Assembly: GCA_963794995.1 (NCBI GenBank)
Contig: CAWCFV010000002.1
Coordinates: 1,798,001 to 1,862,000, forward strand
DNA length: 64,000 bases
Source: CAWCFV01 sp963794995
GTDB taxonomy: Bacteria; Actinomycetota; Actinomycetes; JACCUZ01
Direction of reading: 5' to 3'
Shown one piece after another: positions 17,324-26,725 of the stretch. A model generated the notes under the pieces. That model did no database searches, was not told the DNA's origin, and worked only from the letters and a program-made list of their open reading frames with translations. The first letter of the stretch is position 1, and every line of letters begins with the position of its first letter. Both the position numbers and the translations under genes were made by a program.

Positions 17324-18472
17324 GTGACCCAGCACGGGAGCGGCTCCGGCAGCGCACCAGGTCGCGGACCCCTGTTCTCGCCGGCCAGGTTGCGTGGCGC
17401 GGTCGCCTACGCACGGGTGGGCGAGCTCCTGGTGCTGCTCTGCGGCACGGTCGTGGTCGCCGCGCTGCTCGGCAGCGCCGGTGACTCTCGGCTGAGCCGG
17501 GCGACCGGCACCGGTCTGATCCTGCTGCTGCTGGTCATCGGCCTGAACGTCTTCGTGGGCAACTCCGGGGTCTTCTCCTTCGGCCACATGGCGTTCATGG
17601 GGGTCGGTGCCTACACGACCGTCATCGCCACGATGTCTCCGGGGCAGAAGCAGTTCCAGCTCGAGACCTTGCCCGAGGCGCTGCGGGCTCTGCAGCTGTC
17701 GGGGTTCCAGGCCGCACTGCTCTCCGGGCTCATCGCCATGCTGTTCGCCGTCGTCGTCAGCCTGCCCCTGATGCGACTGTCCGGCCTGACCGCCAGCCTG
17801 GCGACCGTCGCGGTCCTGATCGCCATGCACGGAGTGTTCAGGAACTGGGAACGGTTCACCCGCGGCAGTGCGGGCGTCATCCTGGACACCGAGAGCCCGT
17901 CCCTCGCGACGCTGGTGGCGTGGAGCTGCGCGGCCGTCGTCGCCGGCGTCTTGTTCCGGCAGTCCCGGATGGGGCTTCGGCTGGCTGCGTCGCGCGAGGA
18001 CGAGGTCGCGGCACGCGCCGCCGGGATCCGCGTGTGGTGGGAGCGCGGGGTCGCGTGGGCCCTGAGTGCGTTCATCGTCGGCGTGGGCGGGTCGCTGTTC
18101 GCGCAGTTCGCCGGATCCATCAACCCCGACACCTTCTTCTTGAACATCACCTTCATCTCGATCGCCATGCTGGTCGTCGGTGGGCTCACCAGCGTGTCGG
18201 GCGCCGTGGTCGGGACCCTGGCCGTCACAGCCGCACTCGAGGCGCTGCGCTGGGTGGAGCGTGGGCCGACCGTCGGTCCCTGGCTGATCCCGTCACGGCC
18301 CGGGCTGACCGAAGTGGGACTCGCCCTGCTGCTGCTCGTGGTCCTGCTCGTCCGACCGTCGGGCATCACCGGTGGTCGGGAGCTGTCGTTGCACCCCCTA
18401 CGACGGAGATCGGGACGCCGCCGGTCGGAGCCCGCCGCCGACCGACCGAAGCCCCCGGACGAGCACCGGTGA
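17324..18472 (+). CDS. livM: ABC importer permease, LivM type
   Basis: 382 residues, GTG start three bases after livH ends. Hydrophobic helices throughout, with LivM blocks LNVFVGNSGVFSFGHMAFMGVGAYT, SREDEVAARAAGI and LVVGGLTSVSGAVVGT. The C-terminal 35 residues are Arg/Pro-rich and probably cytosolic. It completes a five-part importer with the upstream binding protein. Confidence 0.92.
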   Translation: MTQHGSGSGSAPGRGPLFSPARLRGAVAYARVGELLVLLCGTVVVAALLGSAGDSRLSRATGTGLILLLLVIGLNVFVGNSGVFSFGHMAFMGVGAYTTVIATMSPGQKQFQLETLPEALRALQLSGFQAALLSGLIAMLFAVVVSLPLMRLSGLTASLATVAVLIAMHGVFRNWERFTRGSAGVILDTESPSLATLVAWSCAAVVAGVLFRQSRMGLRLAASREDEVAARAAGIRVWWERGVAWALSAFIVGVGGSLFAQFAGSINPDTFFLNITFISIAMLVVGGLTSVSGAVVGTLAVTAALEALRWVERGPTVGPWLIPSRPGLTEVGLALLLLVVLLVRPSGITGGRELSLHPLRRRSGRRRSEPAADRPKPPDEHR

Positions 18473-18569
18473 CGTCGTCCAGGACCCGCCGGGCAGAAGG
18501 TCACCGGCGCCAACAGCACATGACCGACAGTCCGGAACACCCAGGTAACCGAGTGGAGAGTGAGGCACA

Positions 18570-19485
18570 GTGCGCGTCCTGTACGTGAACCCCATGCAGG
18601 TCGGAAGCAATGCCGGCGTCGACGTCCTGGGGCAGAACCTGGCCCTGACACTCCGGCAGAACGACGTCGAGCTGCGCATGATCACAGCCGACTTCCGCCA
18701 CGACGACCGGCTCGACACCCTCCGGGCAGCCGTCAACGCCGGCGTCGCCGCGAAGGTCGACGCCATCGTCGTGTGGGTGCTGGACCCGGCTGAACCGGCA
18801 CGGGAGGTGGCTGCCGCCCGCGAGGCCGGCATCCCCGTCATCACGCTGGAGCGACCGCGGTATCCCGTCGATGCCTCGGTGGTCTACCCGAACTTCAACC
18901 ACGGCGTCTACATGGCCGAGTACCTCGGGACGATCGTCGGACCGCAGGCCCGCGTGGCGGTCGTCGGGGGCCCCGACGTCGTCGACGACATCGAGCTCAT
19001 GCTCGGACTGGTGCACGGACTGGACATCTGCGGACTCCAGCTGGTCAACGATCCCGAGGACGTCCGCTACAAGAACGTCACCGACGTCGCCGAAGGCGGT
19101 CGGGAGAAGACACTCAACATCCTCAACGACTTCGACCAGCTCGATGCGCTGATCCCCTACAACGACGAGACCATGCTGGGCGCCGTGCAGGCGCTGCGCG
19201 AGACCGGACGGCTCGGCCAGATGAAGACCGTCTCCCGCAACGGCACACCCAATGCCGTGCAGGCCATCCGCGACGGCGTCCACCACGGCACCTGGGACCT
19301 CGACATACCGAGGATCGGCGAGGCGGTGGCCGAGCTCGTCCTTCAGCGGCTGCGGCGGCGAGGACCTCGACGGGCTGTGCGTGGCAAGCCCGATAGGCCG
19401 GATGATCACCCCCGAACGTGCGCAGACGTGGGTCCCGTGGGACCAGCGGATCAGCTACGTGCCGATTCCCGAGGGACTGGACTGA
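18570..19485 (+). CDS. Signal-less sugar-binding-fold (Peripla_BP_4-like) protein, frameshifted near the C-terminus
   Basis: GTG 18570 follows GAGAGTGAGG. The protein starts straight in a Rossmann-like strand (MRVLYVNPMQVGSNAGVDVL) with neither export signal nor DNA-binding helix-turn-helix, yet the body (VDAIVVWVLDP, DALIPYNDETMLGAVQAL) resembles periplasmic sugar-binding/LacI effector domains. Near 19345-19358 the frame must shift by one base (LVLQRL to GGEDLDGLCVASPIGRM) to reach a sensible end, VPIPEGLD, TGA 19483-19485; the unshifted frame runs on into unrelated DNA. It may be a cytosolic ligand sensor for the upstream importer. About 304 residues after correction. Confidence 0.68.
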
Positions 19486-19514
19486 TCGCCCGGCTGGTCG
19501 GATCCGGCGCGCAG

Positions 19515-19560
19515 GGGCGGTCGCGCCGGCGTCCTGCTGTGCCGACAGGCGGGACCGCCC
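19515..19560. terminator. Hairpin between convergent genes
   Basis: GGGCGGTC (19515-19522) pairs with GACCGCCC (19553-19560). Inside it a second pairing, CCTG...CAGG (about 19532-19548), can form. It lies in the gap between the converging ends of the sugar-binding-fold gene and the L,D-transpeptidase gene. No T-run follows, as is common in GC-rich actinobacteria, so function is inferred from position and symmetry only. Confidence 0.4.
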
Positions 19561-19576
19561 TGAGGAGACCGACCGG

Positions 19577-20725
19577 TCAGCTCAGCGCTGAGCCCTTGAC
19601 CCAGGTCGTCCACGGCATGTTCCAGACACCGCCGAGGCCGTTCCACGACTCGGTCGACCGGCCGGTGCCCCGGGTGACGATCGGGTCGCCCTCCTTGACC
19701 CGGTTGAAGATCCAGCGGGCGCCGTCGAGGGTGAGGTTCGTGCAGCCGTGCGACTTGTTGGCGACGCCGATGTGGTGGTTCCACGGCGCCCCGTGCAGGA
19801 ACTCCCCGGAGGCCGTGATCCGCATCGCGTACGGCACGTCGAGGTCGTACGCCTCGTCGCCGGTGATGCCGACCGTGGTGGAGCGCATCCGGTAGCTCTC
19901 GTGGGTGTCCATGATGACCTTGGTCCCGGAGCGGGTGGTGAAGCCGGACTTGCCCATCGACACCCCGAAGGTGCGCAGCTTGACCCCGTCCCGGCGCAGG
20001 ACGAGGCGGTGCTTCGCGTCCGAGACCCGCATGACGAACTTGCGCCCGATCCGGAACCCGGCGTCGGAGTCCGTCATCCCCCACACCCCCGGGGCGGCCT
20101 TGACCTTGCGCAGGTCCGCCGCCACCGACACCCGGGTGCGGGCCGGCCAGAACGTCCGCGGCCGGTACTGCACGGTCCGCGACGAGGTCCACGACCAGGA
20201 CGCCGCGCCGACGGCCTTGCTCGTCCGGACCCGCAGCGCGGCCTCGACGGCGGCCTTGCGGCGGACCGGGTAGTTGAACGTCACGACCAGCGGGCGGCCG
20301 ACGCCGACGGTGCGGCCGTTCGGGCTGACGGTGGCGCGCAGCACCCGCGACGGCGCACCGGTGCGGAGCCGCTCGCGCAGGACGGACTGCTGGCCGTCGG
20401 GGCCGACGGCGGTCGCGTCCAGGACGTACGTGGTGCGCGGCACCAGCGTGCCGGTGCTCGCCCACCGCCGCGGCTTCGCGGTGCCACGCACCTGCCGGCC
20501 GTCCCGGGCGGTCAGGGTGACCGCGACCAGGGTGCCGCCGGTGACGGCGACCTCGACCGGGTCGCCGAGGTCCCACGCCGACGACCCGGCGGCGTCGCTC
20601 TCGAGCACCGGGGCGGTGCGCGTGGTCGCGCCGTCCGCGGCCTGCGCGGCCGGCAGCGCGGCACCGAGCCCGGCCACCGCCAGGGCCGTGGCGATCAGTG
20701 GCGTGAGGGTTCTGCGTACGAGCAC
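19577..20725 (-). CDS. Secreted L,D-transpeptidase (YkuD domain)
   Basis: 382 residues from GTG 20723-20725; an in-frame ATG at 20773 would add 16 residues. A Sec signal (RRTLTPLIATALAVAGLGAALPAAQA) is followed by two Ig-like beta domains (about 40-240), as in mycobacterial LdtMt enzymes, then the YkuD catalytic domain with HGAPWN and the Cys motif SHGCTNLT, both intact. It should make 3-3 peptide crosslinks or attach substrates to peptidoglycan outside the membrane. Single gene. Confidence 0.9.
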   Translation of the reverse strand: MLVRRTLTPLIATALAVAGLGAALPAAQAADGATTRTAPVLESDAAGSSAWDLGDPVEVAVTGGTLVAVTLTARDGRQVRGTAKPRRWASTGTLVPRTTYVLDATAVGPDGQQSVLRERLRTGAPSRVLRATVSPNGRTVGVGRPLVVTFNYPVRRKAAVEAALRVRTSKAVGAASWSWTSSRTVQYRPRTFWPARTRVSVAADLRKVKAAPGVWGMTDSDAGFRIGRKFVMRVSDAKHRLVLRRDGVKLRTFGVSMGKSGFTTRSGTKVIMDTHESYRMRSTTVGITGDEAYDLDVPYAMRITASGEFLHGAPWNHHIGVANKSHGCTNLTLDGARWIFNRVKEGDPIVTRGTGRSTESWNGLGGVWNMPWTTWVKGSALS

Positions 20726-20967
20726 GGTGGGTGGCTCCGGGTGTCGCGGGCGGTGGGGCGGGGCGGTCGGCACGGAGCCGTGGTGTCCGATTCTGCCCTA
20801 GACCTGGCCCGGCACCGGAATCCCGCGTGTCAGACCCCCGGGCGGACGGCACCCGCCACCGCGCGCCGCCCGCCTGACCGCGGGCCCCCGCGACCCCGGC
20901 GCGCCGGACCACCACCTGCCGATGCGACATCCTGTCGGGGACACCACGACGGGGAGGGACGTCCGCC

Positions 20968-23900
20968 ATCGCGCTCATCACGCACCGGTCGTCGAGCGGG
21001 ACCGCGCTGGCCCGCGGGCTGGCCGACGTGCTCGCCGTCCCGGCGGCCGACCCGTTCGCGCCCGAGGTCGTCGCGGTCCCGGCCAAGGGGGTCGAGCGGT
21101 GGCTGGCGCAGCGGCTCTCGCACGTGCTCGGGACCGACTCCGGCGACGGGGTCTGCGCGAACGTCGACTTCCCGTGGCCGGGCACCCTGGTCGACGAGGC
21201 GCTGCAGGCGACCTCCGCCGAGCACGCGGAGGCGGTCGAGCGGTGGGCGCCGGCCCGGTCGGTGTGGCCGCTGCTCGACGTCATCGACGCGTCCGCCCCG
21301 GGCGAGCCGTGGTGCCGGTCGCTGGCCCGGCACCTCGGCGCCGGCGCCGAGGACAAGGGCCGCCGGCTCGCCGTCGCGCGCCGGCTGGCCGGCCGGTACG
21401 ACGAGTACGGCCGGTCCCGCCCCGGGATGCTGCGCGCCTGGGCCGACGGCCGCGACGAGCGCGGCGACGGCACCCCGCTGCCCGACGACCTGCACTGGCA
21501 GGCCGAGCTGTGGCGCCGGCTGCGCGAAGCCCTCGGCACACCCAGCCCGGCCGAGCTGCTCGACGACGCCTGCGCGGCGGCTGCGCGACCAGCCCGGCCT
21601 GAGCGCCCTGCCCGGCCGCGTCTCGGTGTTCGGAGCGAGCCGGCTCTCCCCCGCCCGGCTGCAGGTGCTCGCCGCGCTCGCCGCGCACCGCGACGTCCAC
21701 CTGTGGCTGCACCACTCCTCGCCCGCGCTGTGGGACACCGCCGCCGCCGCGACCCCGGCCCTGCGCCGCGCGGACGACACCACCCGGGACCGGCTGGCCA
21801 ACCCGCTGCTCACCAGCCTGTCCCGCGACGTCCTCGAGCTCCAGCAGCTCGTCGCCCGGACCGCGCCCGGGCAGCACGACCGTGCTGCACGAGTCCGGTC
21901 CGAGCCGAGCACACGCTGCTGGGCCGGCTGCAGCAGGACCTCGCCGCCGACCGCGTCCCGTCCGACCCGCCGGCGCTGGCACCCGCCGACCGCAGCGTCC
22001 AGGTGCACGCCTGCCACGGCCGAACCCGCCAGGTCGAGGTGCTCCGCGAGGTCGTCGTCGGGCTGCTCGCCGACGACCCGACGCTCGAGCCGCGCGACGT
22101 GCTGGTGATGTGCCCGGACGTCGAGACGTTCGCCCCGATCATCGCGGCCACCTTCGCGATCGGCGCCGAGGACGACGCCGCCCACCCCGCCGCGCGGCTG
22201 CGCGTCCGGCTCGCCGACCGTGCACTGCGGCAGACCAACGCGCTGCTCGCCGTGCTGTCCCAGCTGCTCGAGCTCGGCACCGCCCGGCTCACCGCCAGCC
22301 AGCTGCTCGACCTCGCCGGCACCCCCGCCGTCCGGGAGCGGTTCGGCTTCGACGACGACGCGCTCGAGCGGCTGCGCGACTGGACCGTCGGCGCCGGCGT
22401 CCGCTGGGGCCTCGACGGCGAGCACCGCGCGACCTGGGCACTGGGCGACCTCACCCAGGGCACCTGGCGCGACGGCCTCGACCGGCTGCTGCTCGGCGCG
22501 GCGATGGAGGGTGACCGGACCAGCTGGGGCGGGGTCGTCCCGCTCGACGACGTCGACAGCTCCGACATCGACCTGGCCGGCCGGCTGGCCGAGCTGGTCG
22601 ACCGGGTCGACGCCGCGCAGGCGCTGATGTCCGGCCGGCACACCGCGTCGCGCTGGATGGCCGGGCTGGAGGACGCCGTCACCGGGCTGGCCGCCACGAC
22701 GTACGACACCGCCTGGCAGCTGCTGCAGCTGCGCGGCGAGCTCGGCGACGTCGCGGAGGCCGCCGACGGCAGCACCGCGCTGCTCGGCCTGGCCGACGTC
22801 CGCGCGCTGCTCGCGGACAGCCTCGCCGGCCGGCCCACCCGCGCGAGCTTCCGCACCGGCACCCTCACCGTCTGCACGCTGGTGCCGATGCGCTCGGTGC
22901 CGCACCGGGTGGTGTGCCTGCTCGGTCTCGACGACGGCGTGTTCCCCCGCCAGGCCGGCCAGGACGGCGACGACGTGCTGGCCCGCGACCCGTGGGTCGG
23001 CGAGCGCGACCCGCGCAGCGAGGACCGCCAGCTCCTCCTCGACGCGATCTGCGCCGCCGGGGACCACCTGGTCATCACCTACACCGGCGCCGACGAGCGC
23101 ACCGGCGCGCCCGTGCCGCCGGCCGTCCCGCTCGGCGAGCTGCTCGACGCCCTCGACCGCACCGCCCGGGTCGTCGAGGGCCCGACCGGCACCCGCGTCC
23201 GCGACGCCGTCACCACCGCGCACCCGCTGCAGCCGTTCGCCCCGCGCAACTTCGAGCCCGGCGCGCTGCTGCCCGACCGCTCCTTCTCCTTCGACCCGCT
23301 CTCGTACGCCGGGGCGCAGGCTGCCGCCGGCCCGCGCACCGAGCAGCTCCCGGTCTACGGCGGGGCGCTGCCCGCGCAGCCACCGGCCGACGTCGACCTC
23401 GCCGACCTGCGGCGGCTGCTCACCCACCCGGCGCGCGGCTTCCTGCGGCAGCGGCTGCAGGTCGCCGAGACCCGCGGCGAGGACGAGCCCGCCGACGCGC
23501 TGCCGGTCGAGCTGGACGCCCTCGAGCAGTGGGCCGTCGGCGAGCGGGTGCTGCGCGAACGGCTGGCCGGTCTCGACCCGGCCGCCTGCCTCGCGCTGGA
23601 GCAGCACCGCGGCGGCCTGCCGCCCGGCCCGCTCGGCCTGGCCCACCTGCGCGACATCGGCCCGAAGGTCGAGGCCCTGCTGGCCGCCTCGGCGCTGGAC
23701 CGTGAGCAGCCGCCGGAGTCGTACGACGTCGACGTGGCGCTGCCCGACGGCACCCGGCTGGCCGGCACCGTCGCCGACGTCCGCGGCGACACCCTGCTCT
23801 CGCTGACCTACTCCCGGCTCGGCGCCCGGCACCGCCTGCTCGCCTGGATCGACCTCGTCGCCCTCACCGTCGCGCGTCCCGACCGCGAGTGGCGGGCGGC

Positions 23901-24327
23901 CGCGGTCGGCCGCGGCCAGGGCAGGCGCGCCACGCGGAGCACGTTCGACCCGCTGCCCGCCGCCGAGGCGACCGACGCGCTGGCCGAGCTGGTCGCGCTG
24001 TACCGCGCCGGGCTGCGCTCACCGCTGCCGCTGCCGGTGAAGACCGCCGCCGCGTACGCCGAGCGCCGCACCAACGCCGACACCCCGACCGCGCGGCAGG
24101 GCGCCGAGCGCGCGTGGCTCACCGACCGCTTCCCCGGCGAGCAGGAGGACCCGGAGCACGTCCTCCTGTACGGCGAGCACGCACCGCTGACCGTCCTCAC
24201 CACCCAGCGGCCCGAGCCCGGCGAGGGCGGGCCCGGCTGGCACCGCGACGAGACCGACCGCTTCGGCCTGCTCGCGCGACGGCTCTGGGGCCGGCTGCTC
24301 GACGCCGAGGTCAGCACCCAGGTGTGA
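20968..24327 (+). CDS. recC: RecBCD/exonuclease V gamma subunit (RecC), two compensating frameshifts
   Basis: About 1119 residues after correction. Recognisable RecC parts include FAPEVVAVPAKGVERWLAQRLSH at the N-terminus, a Ser/Leu-rich FGASRLSPARLQVL block, and the C-terminal half (VPMRSVPHRVVCLLGLDDGVFPRQ, LARDPWVGERDPRSEDRQLLLDAI). Between about 21573 and 21890 the RecC-like sequence lies in a different frame, so two opposite one-base shifts are needed (about 21570-21585 and 21870-21905). Homology begins at an ATC codon (20968) nine bases after GGGGAGGG; no ATG or GTG exists in frame there. RecC recognises Chi-like sites in the nuclease-helicase complex. It is separated from recB by about 4.3 kb. 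Confidence 0.85.
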   Translation: MALITHRSSSGTALARGLADVLAVPAADPFAPEVVAVPAKGVERWLAQRLSHVLGTDSGDGVCANVDFPWPGTLVDEALQATSAEHAEAVERWAPARSVWPLLDVIDASAPGEPWCRSLARHLGAGAEDKGRRLAVARRLAGRYDEYGRSRPGMLRAWADGRDERGDGTPLPDDLHWQAELWRRLREALGTPSPAELLDDACAAAARPARPERPARPRLGVRSEPALPRPAAGARRARRAPRRPPVAAPLLARAVGHRRRRDPGPAPRGRHHPGPAGQPAAHQPVPRRPRAPAARRPDRARAARPCCTSPVRAEHTLLGRLQQDLAADRVPSDPPALAPADRSVQVHACHGRTRQVEVLREVVVGLLADDPTLEPRDVLVMCPDVETFAPIIAATFAIGAEDDAAHPAARLRVRLADRALRQTNALLAVLSQLLELGTARLTASQLLDLAGTPAVRERFGFDDDALERLRDWTVGAGVRWGLDGEHRATWALGDLTQGTWRDGLDRLLLGAAMEGDRTSWGGVVPLDDVDSSDIDLAGRLAELVDRVDAAQALMSGRHTASRWMAGLEDAVTGLAATTYDTAWQLLQLRGELGDVAEAADGSTALLGLADVRALLADSLAGRPTRASFRTGTLTVCTLVPMRSVPHRVVCLLGLDDGVFPRQAGQDGDDVLARDPWVGERDPRSEDRQLLLDAICAAGDHLVITYTGADERTGAPVPPAVPLGELLDALDRTARVVEGPTGTRVRDAVTTAHPLQPFAPRNFEPGALLPDRSFSFDPLSYAGAQAAAGPRTEQLPVYGGALPAQPPADVDLADLRRLLTHPARGFLRQRLQVAETRGEDEPADALPVELDALEQWAVGERVLRERLAGLDPAACLALEQHRGGLPPGPLGLAHLRDIGPKVEALLAASALDREQPPESYDVDVALPDGTRLAGTVADVRGDTLLSLTYSRLGARHRLLAWIDLVALTVARPDREWRAAAVGRGQGRRATRSTFDPLPAAEATDALAELVALYRAGLRSPLPLPVKTAAAYAERRTNADTPTARQGAERAWLTDRFPGEQEDPEHVLLYGEHAPLTVLTTQRPEPGEGGPGWHRDETDRFGLLARRLWGRLLDAEVSTQV

Positions 24328-24349
24328 CCCGGGCGGATCCCTCGCGCGA

Positions 24350-25323
24350 TCAGGAGCGGGCGCCGGCAGCCCCGTCCCACCAGGCCAGCACCCGCAGGCC
24401 GTGGAGGGTCAGCCACCTCGACGGCTCGCCCTCCGGTGCGTCGACCTCGAACCAGGTGCGCCCGACGTGCGGCGACCCCTGGAGCCAGGTGCCGTCGGGT
24501 CGCCGGGCCTCGCGGAGCACGTCGACGGCCTCGGCCAGCCGGTCGTCGGGACTCGTGCCGGTCGACAGCAGCGGCCCGCCGGAAGTGCTCCAGGGCCCGG
24601 AGCGTCGAGTAGTGCCACCGGAACGGGTAGGTCAGGTGGTCCACCCAGTCGCCGATCGGCTCCCCCGACGACCGGCGGCGCCGGAGTCGGCGCTCGAGGA
24701 GGTACTCCTCACCGGCCCGTCGGGCCGACCGGGTGGCAGCCGTCCCCCCGGTGGCCACCTCGTGGTCCAGCAGGCCGCCGAGCGCGTTGAGGGTCGAGTG
24801 CACCGAGGACCGCTCGCGCGCCCTCGACCCACTCGCAGTTCCAGCCGCCGTCGGGTAGCTGGTGCTCGACGAACCACTCGGCGTTGGCCGACACGTCGAC
24901 GCCGAGCCAGGAGCCGTTGGAGAGGGTGGCGGCGTTGATGCAGCAGTCGACCTCGCCGCCCCAGAACGGCAGGTCGTCGTACTCCCACCGGCAGTTCTCG
25001 GCGAGCAGCTCCGCGGTCCGCCGACCCCGCAGCACCGCCGGGTCGAGTCCCCACTCCCGCAGTGCGACGAGCGACCACGACGTCGCGGTCCACGGCTGGC
25101 CCGGCTCCTCGCGTGAGGCGTCGGCGGGGAAGTAGGCCCCGCCCGCCCACTGCCCGTCGTCGTCCTGGTGGGCCAGCAGCCGGGCACCGAAGCCCTCGGT
25201 GGCGACCCGGGCCCTGGTCGCCTCCCACACCTCGGGGGGTTCTCCTGCGAGGTCCCGCTCGACCTGCCAGCGCAGTGCGGGGTCGGAGTCGAGCAGCCAC
25301 GCGATCAGGTCGGGCTCGGCCAT
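24350..25323 (-). CDS. Terpenoid-cyclase/prenyltransferase-fold (squalene-cyclase-like) protein, two frameshifts
   Basis: ATG 25321-25323. Three frames together give about 324 residues of a continuous alpha/alpha-barrel repeat protein: DDDGQWAGGAYFP and DGGWNCEWV in frame one, RSSVHSTLNALGGLLDHEV to YPFRWHYSTLRALEHF in frame two (shift about 24811-24825), and DGTWLQGSPHVGRTWFEVD to the end in frame three (shift about 24571-24582). The repeated DGxW turns are typical of prenyltransferase/squalene-oxidase repeats. No DxDD or DCTAE catalytic motif is seen, so enzymatic cyclisation is not claimed. Either a decaying gene or a region of sequence error. Confidence 0.7.
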
Positions 25324-25468
25324 CCAGGGATGCTAGCCAGGACGTCAACGGTGGCGCGTCGACGGACCGGGACCGGTCCGCACGGCTGTCCCCTTGCCGA
25401 CCGGGCGGCGGCGGGCTTTGCTGAAGTCTCCGGGTCGAGCCGGTCGGCCCCGGCCGCGGAGGTGGACC

Positions 25469-25879
25469 ATGACCGATCGCGACGACTTCCTGGCCTGGGT
25501 GCACACCCGCCTCCGCGACGCCGAGGTGGCGCTGCACAACGGTGACGCGGCGCCTCGACGGGCGATCTGGTCGCGGGAGGAGCCGGTCACGGTGCTCGGC
25601 GCCTGGAGGGCTGCCACCGGACAGGCGGAGCTGGACGACCTCTTCCGGCAGCTCGGCGACGCCATGTCGGACTGCACGTCCTACGCGCACGAGGTCGTCG
25701 CGGCCGAGGTGATCGGCGACATGGCCTACACCGTGGGCTACGAGCACACCAGCGCATCGGTCGACGGCGAGGCGCGGACGTACACCCTGCGCGTCACCCA
25801 GGTCTACCGCCGGGAGGACGGCGAGTGGAAGGTCGCGCACCGGCACGGGGATGCCGTGCCGGACGCCGACTCGGCGTAG
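25469..25879 (+). CDS. SnoaL/NTF2-like small protein
   Basis: 136 residues from ATG 25469 with GGAGGTGG immediately upstream. A cone-like alpha+beta pattern (helix WVHTRLRDAEVALHNGD, later strands YTVGYEHTSA, YTLRVTQVYRREDGEWKVAHRH) is typical of SnoaL/DUF4440 NTF2-like proteins. Such proteins act as small-molecule hydrolases, isomerases or ligand binders; no catalytic residues can be assigned here. It stands alone between oppositely oriented genes. Confidence 0.78.
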   Translation: MTDRDDFLAWVHTRLRDAEVALHNGDAAPRRAIWSREEPVTVLGAWRAATGQAELDDLFRQLGDAMSDCTSYAHEVVAAEVIGDMAYTVGYEHTSASVDGEARTYTLRVTQVYRREDGEWKVAHRHGDAVPDADSA

Positions 25880-25930
25880 CCCTGGGTTCGGGAGCGAGGA
25901 CCAGGGCTGAGGGTCCGGCCTGGCCCAGGG

Positions 25931-26725
25931 TCAGAACGGGACGCGGGTCGCGAGCAACCCGTCGCCGTCGCCGCGACCGGCCAGGATGCGGCAGAACTCC
26001 ACCGCGTCCAGCTCGTACGCCGGCCGATCGCCGTCGGCGCCGCTGCCGGTGCCGGTGCTCCCGAACGTCCAGCTGCCGCCGGCCGGTCCGGTGAGGACGA
26101 GGACGCACGGCTGCCCGTGCCGGTCGGCCCACTCGGCGGCGATGTCGGCGACGAGCACTCCGTCGTGCCCGGGCGTGAGCGTCATGGCCCGGCCGGTGGC
26201 CGCGGCGATGTCGCTGCGGTGCATCCAGGTGTCGCGGGTGAGGATCACGTCGGTCAGGTAGCCGAGGGTCCACTTCTCGGTCTGCGTCCCGGTCTCCTCG
26301 ACCGGCTGGCCGGCCAGCGGGAACCGCCGCACCAGCGACGGGGTGCGCCGCCGGCCGGCCGCGGCCCTCGGCCCCGCGACGGCCAGCCGGGCCACGACGT
26401 CGGCCGGCGGACGGCCGAGGTGCTTGGCCGACTGCACGGCCGTCAGCGCGTCGATGAACAGGCCGCCGGCCTTGTTCGCGGCGCGCGACTGCCGCGCCTG
26501 CTCCAGCGGTGACGCGGCGAACTCCGCCATGCCGAGGACGTGGCAGGCCATCGCGTGCACGTCCCACTCCGGGCACGCCGTCGGCCGCGACCAGTCCTCC
26601 GCGGACAGGTCACGCAGCTGGGCGACGAACGCGTCGTACTCGTGCGCGGCCAGCCGCATCGCCACGTCCCGCGGGAGGACCGGCACCCGCGCCGAGGTCG
26701 GGCCGGTCACCGATGCCGTCGTCAC
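25931..26725 (-). CDS. Maleylpyruvate-isomerase-family mycothiol-dependent enzyme
   Basis: 264 residues from GTG 26723-26725, which overlaps the stop of the upstream gene (GTGA). The N-terminal DinB-like helical domain has WSRPTACPEWDVHAMACHVLG, where CPEWDVHAMACH is the metal-binding helix of the mycothiol-dependent (TIGR03083) family; the second metal His is in TRDTWMHRSDIA. A small C-terminal alpha/beta domain follows. It probably uses mycothiol for isomerisation or conjugation; the substrate is unknown. Third gene of a TetR operon with the beta-lactamase-fold protein. Confidence 0.85.
   Translation of the reverse strand: MTTASVTGPTSARVPVLPRDVAMRLAAHEYDAFVAQLRDLSAEDWSRPTACPEWDVHAMACHVLGMAEFAASPLEQARQSRAANKAGGLFIDALTAVQSAKHLGRPPADVVARLAVAGPRAAAGRRRTPSLVRRFPLAGQPVEETGTQTEKWTLGYLTDVILTRDTWMHRSDIAAATGRAMTLTPGHDGVLVADIAAEWADRHGQPCVLVLTGPAGGSWTFGSTGTGSGADGDRPAYELDAVEFCRILAGRGDGDGLLATRVPF

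Noticed and set aside
20922..21602. Open frame starting ATG 20922 over the recC 5' end
   Set aside because: It is a GC-skew shadow in another frame; RecC homology is in the frame that begins at 20968.
24350..25323. Terpene or hopanoid biosynthesis cluster
   Set aside because: Only the barrel fold is suggested; catalytic Asp motifs and partner genes are missing, and the gene is frameshifted.
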